From Phoronis australis (Eukaryota; Phoronida; Phoronidae), in the NCBI GenBank assembly GCA_002633005.1, contig NMRA01000616.1, forward strand, positions 126,001-157,520: DNA of 31,520 nt, read 5' to 3'. A program made the translations under genes and the position numbers. Below the pieces are notes generated by a model. The model worked only from the letters and a program-made list of their open reading frames with translations, was not told the origin of the DNA and did no database searches. Positions 29,501-31,520 of the stretch are shown piece after piece (positions within the stretch are counted from its first letter, which is position 1; every line of letters begins with the position of its first letter).

Positions 29501-31163
29501 CATGCCAACGGAGTGTTCTCTTTCTTTTTGGCCGTGTCCAGCGGTGGATGGGTCTCCTTTCCCTCGTAAATGCGTCTGTGTAGAGGAAGTTGATGTAGTT
29601 ACATGGATATATTGCTTTAATCACGAAACTGCTGCTCTTTCCTAAAGAAACAACGTCCTTTTCCAGGTGGTTTTTGGCAGCTCAAGAAGTAGAGGCATAC
29701 TACTTAACCAAACCTCACCGAATTGTTGCTCTTGCTGGAATCTTACAGAACCCATTTTATGACCTACGATTTCCCAAGTAAGGAATTTAAGACGTCGAAT
29801 AATAACTTGAGTGGCAGGAATTTGTACAATATCACAGTTCGGGTAATATTCAAGCAGGCAGCGAAATTTCCGCATTGGGTATTAACGCGATTGGCGCTTT
29901 AAGGGGTGTACGTTCATGGCTGCTGGTAGAAAATAACCACCTCGAATACAACATCGTCCCCTTTGTGATGTCGCCACGAAGTGGTTAGCTGGAAAAAAAT
30001 ATTTCTCAGGGTGGTACTAATAGGTATTCGGTGATGTAACTAGCATTTGGTGAAATCATCAAAACTGGCTTCGGAGTCCCTTGTATTAAATCGATTTGTC
30101 AAATAAAAGATGGAAAATTATCACAGGGCTTGCATTTGCCGTGGTTTGAAATGTCATATACATGCTTATTTCAAACTCAATCGCTTGTGGTGGTGTGTTT
30201 AACTCGTAAGTACTGTATACAGTACATGCAACTTAACTTTCTCATTCGACAAACCAAATACTGCGTAATTTGATTTTGTAATGTTTTAATTGCCTTTTTG
30301 TTGACAGGTCCTTGGAATTTGCGACCTTAGGCATGGTCATTGGACACGAAATTGTTCACATATTTCCTACAGGTAAACCTATCTACATGCTGAATTTCCG
30401 AAAGATCCGTGAAGAGACGCAGTAGAACTCAATTAATTAACGAGCAATCACCGGAAATTCTCGACCACTCGAGAACGGTACATTTCCGATAGCTCTTGAA
30501 ACGATGCATCTGATTCAATTTAACAAATTCTAGAAAAATTTCTCCAGTGGAGCTCTGGTTCGACAAACGAAAAGTGTGAAAAAATGATCGCGATATAAAC
30601 AATAGGCTTCGAGCCATACGCAAACCACATATTATATGTATGTTTCATCCTGATGGGATAAGAAATATGACCTGTAGCCTTGTGTGTGTAAAACAAAGAA
30701 ACTAATGACAAAGCAACACACTACAAGCTTTATGGGAAAGCAACTTACTATTGAAAGAAATTATATTTCACTTGCAGTAATGTAAGTTAAGCCTGTACTC
30801 ACCACCTCTTAAAAACGAGCTTAGACTCGTCCAGTCGACGACAACGCCACCAAGAGAGTAATCAAGACGGCGGGTTGCCGTTGGAAATATCTCGCATGTT
30901 TTTCATTTTAGTGGTGAGTACTGTCTCAACTTACTTTACTATGAGTCTGCTACGACGGATTAGATTTCATCAGTATATATTTCAATTGGTAGATTTATTT
31001 AACAATCACCGAATCATTTTGCTCGCCTCGGGTGGATTTTCTTTTTCAAAAAAAATAGAAATTAAAAAACATTGGACCACCGACTCGACTTTTGAAAAAA
31101 GAGACCAGAACCAATTATGTTTTTACTTGATGCCCTTTGCCTGGATTTCGTCTACGTTAGCGG
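2348..31163 (+). CDS. M13 (neprilysin/ECE-like) zinc metallopeptidase gene, 3'-partial
   Basis: This is the overall span of the gene; the exons are listed separately. M13 enzymes are type II membrane ectopeptidases that cleave small bioactive peptides outside the cell, using zinc held by HExxH and a downstream ENxAD glutamate. The assembled exons give about 530 codons up to the zinc exon plus 35 to 57 more, close to the corresponding stretch of vertebrate neprilysin. Family blocks appear in order: the first cysteines, DPCEDFVQYACGGW, RYYMSCMDE with PLLDLI, FQNVTSPVIDWLQFF, NYMMWTVV with FREAL, YVREAF, IFLGYP, VEAYY, AGILQNPFY and GMVIGHEIVH. Two departures stand out: the substrate-binding Asn of NAYY is Glu, and the GFDDxGR after the zinc motif is missing. 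The second glutamate ligand and the C-terminal cysteine lie outside the window. The family is certain, but the subfamily cannot be set from the sequence alone. The gene may encode a diverged or inactive member. Confidence 0.9.
2825..2948 (+). CDS. M13 exon: RYYMSCMDE / PLLDLI block
   Basis: The acceptor is GTGTTCTCAG and the donor is ATCCG|GTGGGT. It encodes EKPLAKLNGEADKKAKRYYM followed by SCMDETEILEELGAQPLLDL. This matches the family's AxxxYxSCMDxxxIExLGxxPLLxLI with a conserved cysteine. It is entered with two bases and left with two bases of a codon, and the phase is exact with both neighbours. Confidence 0.92.
2949..3686 (+). other. Intron, no feature seen
   Basis: AT-rich intron from GTGGGT to CCCGGTTTAG. 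I see no repeat or reading frame of note. Confidence 0.6.
3687..3834 (+). CDS. M13 exon: LGG..WD and FLQQLGPF block
   Basis: The exon opens in phase (CG|G, Arg) and encodes SLGGCNISSLTGRWDAS and then FDLNAFLQQLGPFMVFPFF. M13 proteins usually have GGW here; this one reads GGC, a Trp-to-Cys change that adds an unpaired-looking cysteine. The donor is AAGG|GTGAGT, in phase 0. The latter half (KWETFSGLHIIR) aligns with the region before the family's VDQSGL. Confidence 0.85.
3835..5058 (+). other. Intron, no feature seen
   Basis: Intron from GTGAGT to TTATTTGCAG. It holds only short chance reading frames, and I recognise no repeat. Confidence 0.6.
5059..5130 (+). CDS. M13 exon: GLTL...YF block
   Basis: A 24-codon exon in phase 0 at both ends (acceptor TTTGCAG, donor GACAAG|GTAGGG). 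It encodes LIPWGLTLDAPSWYF then SNTTIEEDK. This corresponds to the family segment DQSGLxLPxxxYY. The DQS is replaced by PW, while GL and the aromatic end are kept. Confidence 0.83.
5233..5352 (+). CDS. M13 exon: helix pair before FEIQLAK
   Basis: A 40-codon exon in phase 0 (acceptor AACTTTCAG, donor GCCAAA|GTAAGT). It encodes LGSLLKYMIRIGELLGAP and then TQFVKLIQFEIQLAK. M13 proteins have YxxYMxxxxxLLG and a helix ending FExxLA at this point. The intron before it is only 102 bases. Confidence 0.88.
5353..5765 (+). other. Intron, no feature seen
   Basis: Short AT-rich intron from GTAAGT to GAACTGTGCAG. Nothing else is supported. Confidence 0.55.
5766..5792 (+). CDS. M13 microexon, 27 bases
   Basis: Nine codons (ADAAFATRA) between acceptor ACTGTGCAG and donor CGTGCT|GTAAGT, in phase 0 at both ends. 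The residues are not strongly diagnostic. Including it gives 32 residues between FEIQLAK and IDWLQFF; without it there are 23, against roughly 30 in the family. It is therefore likely to be used, but the call rests on splice sites and spacing. Confidence 0.6.
6064..6281 (-). mobile_element. tRNA-derived SINE, near full length
   Basis: Read on the minus strand, it starts near 6281 with a tRNA-like head. Box A is perfect (TGGCCTAGTGG), and 30 to 40 bases further is a degenerate box B (GGGCTCAAACC). The body matches the copy at 15841-16078 throughout, ending in a shared block (CCAGACGTKCGCAGGCC on the plus strand) and a short AT-rich tail. An imperfect pair TGGAAATAATT / TGGAAAATTATT lies near the ends, but it is not a clean target duplication. 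SINEs are copied by LINE reverse transcriptase and encode no protein. Confidence 0.7.
6428..6500 (-). mobile_element. SINE fragment, tail part only
   Basis: It contains the block shared with the full SINEs (GGTCTGATG, then CACCAGACGTGCGCAGGCC and GGGCCATTGCAC). The tRNA-like head is absent, so this is a 5'-truncated copy on the minus strand. Confidence 0.55.
7027..7095 (+). CDS. M13 exon: FQNVTSPV block
   Basis: A 23-codon exon in phase 0 (acceptor TTCTGTAG, donor CCTGTG|GTAAGT). It encodes IAFGIHLRSTLRRVSFQNVT then SPV. In the family the corresponding stretch reads R(x)nYNKMTLxELQxLAP, just before the IDW helix. The match is loose apart from the Arg residues and the xxVT, but position and phase fit. 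Confidence 0.72.
7432..7562 (+). CDS. M13 exon: IDWLQFFN block
   Basis: The acceptor is GCAATTTTCAG and the donor is AACAA|GTGAGT. It encodes IDWLQFFNASSMSVSDYDIV and then VSPIYYPALNDLLRHMLQ. This is the family block IxWxxFLNxxF......VxVxxPxYxxxLxxLL. It enters in phase 0 and leaves two bases of a codon. Confidence 0.9.
7632..8178. mobile_element. MITE-like element with about 29-base inverted ends
   Basis: The left end, CCAAAGGATTCCTAAACGAG with the following ACCTTTCT (7633-7661), matches the reverse complement of 8149-8177 at 27 of 29 positions. The interior is non-coding. Its right half (8001-8148) holds diverged repeats of about 20 bases resembling GATTAAGYAAAAGTACGCAT. I could not find a clear target duplication. 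The size and lack of coding capacity fit a non-autonomous DNA transposon. Confidence 0.7.
8001..8148. repeat. Diverged ~20-base tandem repeats inside MITE
   Basis: Several imperfect units share the pattern GATTAAG(Y)AAAA.TACGCATA, including TGATTAAGTAAAACTACGCA, GATAAGCAAAATTTCGC and GATTGAGCAAAAGTACCCG. Subterminal repeats like these are often transposase-binding sites in DNA transposons. Confidence 0.5.
8501..9389. mobile_element. Inverted-repeat DNA transposon, short copy
   Basis: The left end, GAGTTGTTCTAAAACCCCCT, and the reverse complement of the right end, GGGTTGTTCTAAAACTCCTC, match closely. Both continue into CGACCC-rich arrays. Interior stretches match the larger element at 19300-22584 in reverse orientation: GGTAGGTCTTTGATTTGATT at about 9258, and the CGTTGTCACGGAAATA block at about 8734. 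It has no coding capacity, so it is non-autonomous. A second repeat family (8820-9045) is nested inside. Confidence 0.72.
8820..9045. repeat. Dispersed repeat nested in transposon; G-run and one N
   Basis: It begins with a run of about 11 G and one undetermined base at 8837. It shares spaced blocks with 28170-28400: GTCCGTCTCAGAGAAA versus TTCCGACTCAGCGAAA, GACAAAAGTCCACTA in both, GTCCACAAT in both, and AATTCGAGCC near the end of both. It is non-coding. Confidence 0.55.
9957..10060 (+). CDS. M13 exon: NYMMWTVV / FREAL block
   Basis: It begins after GCCATTTCAG and completes an Asn codon (AA|C). It encodes TLRNYMMWTVVHNFVPYLSS then QFREALRLFQNAQL. This is the conserved NYMxWRxVxxxxxxLSxxFRxA block. 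The donor is TTAG|GTAAGC, leaving one base. Confidence 0.93.
10061..13064 (+). other. 3 kb intron with minisatellite and transposon-end remnants
   Basis: It contains the 33-base minisatellite at 12675-12806. Two short stretches resemble a shared transposon end: GCAGTGGCGTATCTGG at about 11047 and, on the minus strand, GGTGGCGGATTTAGTTGGG ending near 11260. A similar start (AGTGGCGGATCTAGG) recurs at about 31376. A small hairpin, TGGTTTATCTAAACCA, lies at about 10687. The reading frames here show no recognisable protein. Confidence 0.5.
12675..12806. repeat. Minisatellite, 4 x 33 bases
   Basis: Four consecutive 33-base units (starting 12675, 12708, 12741 and 12774) share TTGTAATTGTATTA..CATA followed by TAACTGACCTT. 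Units 2 and 3 differ by one base, and unit 4 is the most diverged. Confidence 0.9.
13065..13183 (+). CDS. M13 exon: YAMKFALGSMYVREAF block
   Basis: The acceptor is TCGTTGTAG and the donor CAAAAG|GTGCTT. It encodes GIKGQKPRWSECVSLTFYAM then KFALGSMYVREAFKDDVLQK. It matches the family's RWxxCvxxxxxxxgxALGxxYVxxxF, including the conserved RW and Cys. The frame stays open to 13333, with another possible donor at 13302. Ending at 13183 keeps phase 0 with the next exon and gives the right family spacing. Confidence 0.92.
13184..14971 (+). other. Intron with short direct repeats
   Basis: It contains the duplicated block at 14523-14577 and 14689-14743. It also has a 19-base direct repeat (AAATCTSAGGTCGTCARRT) at about 13703 and 13723, and a 9-base inverted pair TGTTACGCA / TGCGTAACA at 13850 and 13907. 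No coding feature is recognised. Confidence 0.55.
14523..14743. repeat. Direct repeat of ~55 bases, 166 apart
   Basis: CGAAACAGAAATTTTGACAG through CATGTGCCATTAGGATAAA (from 14523) recurs with few changes from 14689. Between them is about 110 bases of unrelated sequence containing a third partial echo (CAATTTTGGCAGGCG). This looks like a local duplication. Confidence 0.8.
14972..15067 (+). CDS. M13 exon: LQWLRRPLKKW block
   Basis: A 32-codon exon in phase 0 (acceptor TTATTCACAG, donor AATAAG|GTATTT). It encodes AQNITSKVKAEFVDRVPNLQ and WLRRPLKKWKNK. The family here reads FxxxLxxLxWMDxxTKxxAxxK. W is kept, but the MD of WMD is LR and the T is L. Confidence 0.86.
15565..15610 (-). mobile_element. 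SINE fragment, tail part only
   Basis: TTGCAGGCGTTCTGGTGCAC followed by TATCAGACCGCTC parallels the tail end of the full SINE (TTGCAGGCGGTCTGATACAC). No head is present. Confidence 0.4.
15670..16680. repeat. Dispersed repeat, interrupted by a SINE
   Basis: Phrases such as GTCCGTCAGTCTGG, CTTGACGGCTTTTCGTGAAA and GACGGATTTGACTTAGTG recur in related form at 27840-28060 (CTTGATGGATTTTCACGAAA, GACGGATTGGATATGATCTG). The SINE at 15841-16078 is inserted in it. The repeat is non-coding as far as I can see, and its boundaries are approximate. Confidence 0.45.
15841..16078 (-). mobile_element. Full-length tRNA-derived SINE with 10-base target duplication
   Basis: The element is flanked by CTTACGGTGT at 15831-15840 and again at 16079-16088. 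On the minus strand it begins GGAGGAGGCAGTG, then a box A-like TAGCCTGGTTGATAAGTGC and a perfect box B GGTTCGAGTCC at about 16013-16023. A unique body and an AT-rich tail (CAATTTAAATAT) follow. Boxes A and B are the RNA polymerase III promoter of the ancestral tRNA. The intact duplication suggests a fairly young insertion. Confidence 0.85.
16729..16800 (-). mobile_element. SINE fragment, middle part
   Basis: TTTATGCTTTAGTAATATAC through CCCGAGCTGAGGAGCCAGAG and CTCAAGGGTGTTGCAGTGTC matches the middle of the SINE at 15841-16078. Both ends are missing. Confidence 0.65.
17802..18140 (-). pseudogene. Degraded retrotransposon RNase H domain
   Basis: On the minus strand, from about 18138, the frame reads GGSKLGEMV and then LGNFATVFKAEVTTINRAAE. 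This is the start of an RNase HI domain as found in non-LTR retrotransposons (TDGSKxG...YATVFQAEVxAI..A). After frame breaks, the C-terminal part appears at about 17880-17802 as HRVRVHVKIHGNENADRLAK, matching V.WVxxHxGxxGNExADxLAK. The first catalytic Asp (DGSK) is Gly, and stops separate the blocks, so it is inactive. No reverse transcriptase domain was recognised nearby, so the fragment is isolated. Confidence 0.65.
18996..19073 (+). CDS. M13 exon: IFLGYP block
   Basis: A 26-codon exon in phase 0 (acceptor TTTGAATTCAG, donor GAGACG|GTAAGT). It encodes IDSVDIFLGYPAYIKDPKDV then ERQYET. The family block is KxxxIGYPdxxxdxxxlxxxY; GYP is kept. Confidence 0.92.
19456..19520. repeat. GT/GC-rich simple repeat
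   Basis: Alternating purine-pyrimidine tract (GTGTGTGGGTGTGTGCGTGT and onward to GCGCACGCGTGTGTGTATG). Such tracts can adopt Z-DNA and are length-variable. Confidence 0.85.
19632..21985. repeat. Two tandem copies of a ~967-base module
   Basis: Copy 1 covers about 19632-20599 and copy 2 starts about 20600. Paired landmarks are AGGAGCGACACTT at 19671 and 20638, ATCGGTCAACA-type text at about 19858 and 20817, AGATCCGCCAT at about 20189 and 21130, and GAGCATTTGAAT / AAGCATTTGAAT at about 20470 and 21879. Copy 2 is longer because about 500 bases (roughly 21265-21768) are inserted. Divergence is considerable, so the duplication is old. Confidence 0.75.
22866..22920. repeat. ATC-rich trinucleotide tract
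   Basis: Imperfect run of ATC/ATT units (ATCATCATTATCATCATCAT and similar). It is non-coding here. Confidence 0.7.
24922..25017 (-). CDS. Small cysteine-rich open frame, doubtful
   Basis: A 31-codon frame from ATG (25017, minus) to TAA has five cysteines, four of them clustered as CNQCICTDC. The pattern CxxCxCxxC is reminiscent of metal-binding peptides. There is no splice, promoter or homologue evidence, and frames this short arise by chance. It may be a transposon zinc-knuckle remnant. Function unknown. Confidence 0.15.
   Translation of the reverse strand: MSTCVGIDGVTTCNQCICTDCTNYYVDYVSE
25588..25694 (+). CDS. M13 exon: helix before NAYY region
   Basis: The acceptor is TTGTGTTTCAG and the donor is GAAAG|GTGACT. 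It encodes LSVSEHQLFQNFLNAKRYDN then EQHARRFLEKTPNKE. In the family this is the Y..L.....xFxNxLxxxxxxxxxxxxxLxxPxxxxxW region. It is entered in phase 0 and left after two bases (AG), which join with G to give Arg before the Trp of the next exon. Confidence 0.86.
27141..27413 (+). pseudogene. C-terminal relic of a GIY-YIG (Penelope-like) retroelement
   Basis: The open frame contains SAVCEHLLNISGHNTG, then IVLDQERGWSKSGAKEAILL and a following HSIN. Retroelement-linked GIY-YIG endonuclease tails end in the same pattern: SAVAxHxxxxGHxxxWxxxxIL..E..W.kR.xKEAixI....pslN. The upstream part with the GIY and YIG motifs and the reverse transcriptase was not found, so this is a 5'-truncated fossil. Assignment to the Penelope class rather than another GIY-YIG-bearing element is inference. 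Confidence 0.55.
27840..28410. repeat. Dispersed repeats related to 15670-16680 and 8820-9045
   Basis: The first part (27840-28060) shares the CTTGATGGATTTTCACGAAA and GGACGGATTGG phrases with the repeat around 16140 and 16615. The second part (28170-28400) shares GACAAAAGTCCACTA and AATTCGAGCC with 8820-9045. The two may belong to one longer repeat family. Confidence 0.5.
29667..29777 (+). CDS. M13 exon: EAYY and AGILQNPFY block
   Basis: The acceptor is CTTTTCCAG and the donor CCCAA|GTAAGG. It encodes WFLAAQEVEAYYLTKPHRIV then ALAGILQNPFYDLRFP. AGILQxPFF/Y is a hallmark of M13 and is intact. The preceding motif is VNAFY/VNAYY in active members, whose Asn-Ala binds the peptide backbone of the substrate. 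Here the Asn is Glu (VEAYY). The phase fits on both sides. Confidence 0.93.
29778..30307 (+). other. Intron, no feature seen
   Basis: Intron from GTAAGG to TTTTTGTTGACAG. No repeat or gene is recognised. Confidence 0.6.
30308..30372 (+). CDS. M13 exon: zinc site HEIVH
   Basis: The acceptor is TTGTTGACAG and the donor CTACAG|GTAAAC. It encodes SLEFATLGMVIGHEIVHIFP then T. GMVIGHExxH is the zinc-binding helix, with both His ligands and the catalytic Glu present. In other members HExxH is followed by GFDDxGR; here it is followed by IFPT and the exon ends. The exon is entered with two bases (AA) and left with one. Confidence 0.93.
30373..30992 (+). other. Intron with possible lost-exon remnant
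   Basis: This follows the zinc exon. At 30835-30885 it contains a frame-broken stretch resembling the segment missing from the protein (see findings). The intron's 3' end is uncertain: acceptors at 30911, 30992 and 31058 all keep the frame. Confidence 0.4.
30993..31163 (+). CDS. M13 exon after zinc site, start uncertain
   Basis: The end (donor GCGG|GTAATC at 31163) and the protein KKHWTTDSTFEKRDQNQLCF then YLMPFAWISSTLAG fit the family's DWWTxxSxxxFxxxxxCxxxxYxxF......LAG block. The start could be 30912, 30993 or 31059, because all three acceptors keep the frame. From the zinc-site His to the Trp of WT, the 31059 start gives 10 residues and the 30993 start gives 32, against about 19 in neprilysin. 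None fits cleanly. The next exon, with GENIAD, is outside the window. Confidence 0.6.
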
Positions 31164-31520
31164 GTAATCCTCAGTAAAGTAAAACCACATTGATAAGTTA
31201 TGAAGTGTAGTCTTGTACGCGTATCATTTGACGTGCCCATGGCTGTTTTAATCGTTTTCTTGAGTTTCTAAACCATTACTAAATTTATCTCGATAATACA
31301 ATCATCCAGAATGATAAAAACTTTCCGAGGAAGGTTTTAACCCGTGTCTTTAACTTATGCATCTCGTTAGCTATAGTGGCGGATCTAGGATATCACAAGG
31401 GGGGGGGGCAACATTTTGTCCGGCTGTAAGCATTTGCGCAAACTGAACCACGATTGTAGATGCGCACAGCACCGAATCAAGCATTTTCCTTGATTTCTGA
31501 AGTATTATCCAAGAAAAAAA
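31164..31520 (+). other. Start of next intron with transposon-end sequence
   Basis: Intronic sequence. At about 31376 it has AGTGGCGGATCTAGGATATC followed by a run of G, a typical start of a dispersed invertebrate DNA repeat and similar to stretches at about 11047 and 11270. It is cut by the window end. Confidence 0.4.

Larger units (their letters stand above)
25695..29666 (+). other. 4 kb intron with retroelement relic and dispersed repeats
   Basis: It contains a GIY-YIG-type retroelement tail (27141-27413) and dispersed repeats (27840-28410). A palindrome TTTGAGTTTTTAAACTCAAA lies at about 26359. A cluster at about 26890-27065 has CGACATAA..TTGT motifs in both orientations. A possible exon at about 25878-25960 is out of phase and was not accepted. 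Confidence 0.5.

Overview
This window is eukaryotic, intron-rich genomic DNA, most likely from an invertebrate animal. It has no prokaryotic gene organisation. The backbone is one plus-strand gene for a membrane metallopeptidase of family M13 (neprilysin / endothelin-converting-enzyme type). Its exons are 27 to 225 bases long and are spread over about 30 kb. I assembled 15 core exons by joining reading frames across canonical splice sites: 2348-2572, 2825-2948, 3687-3834, 5059-5130, 5233-5352, 5766-5792, 7027-7095, 7432-7562, 9957-10060, 13065-13183, 14972-15067, 18996-19073, 25588-25694, 29667-29777 and 30308-30372. A further exon ends at 31163 with an uncertain start. Codon phase is kept at every junction through 30372, and the order of motifs matches the M13 fold from the first ectodomain cysteines to the zinc site HExxH. 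The GENIAD block and the C-terminus lie beyond the right edge.

The left end (1-860) holds a perfect CRE-like TGACGTCA, an acidic reading frame opening at 147, and a candidate exon ending at 848. That exon encodes a strongly hydrophobic segment and ends in the phase needed by the exon at 2348, so it is the best candidate for the single transmembrane anchor. How the acidic frame relates to the gene is unresolved.

The introns hold a mixture of mobile-element remains. There is a tRNA-derived SINE family on the minus strand, with one full copy in a 10-base target duplication. A transposon family with terminal inverted repeats rich in CGACCC is present as a short copy (8501-9389) and an expanded copy (19300-22584), the latter carrying an internal tandem duplication of about 967 bases. 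Other remains are a MITE-like element at 7632-8178, an RNase H relic of a non-LTR retrotransposon (17802-18140, minus), a GIY-YIG-type retroelement tail (about 27141-27413), a 33-base minisatellite and several simple repeats. TACATGTA palindromes are clearly over-represented.

The most interesting biology is the M13 protein itself. The zinc motif is kept (HEIVH), but the substrate-binding NAYY motif reads EAYY, and the usual GFDD after the zinc motif is absent. A frame-broken stretch resembling the missing segment lies in the following intron. The gene may be a diverged paralogue, a pseudo-peptidase or a locus in decay. I found no CRISPR array, operon or genuine RNA gene.
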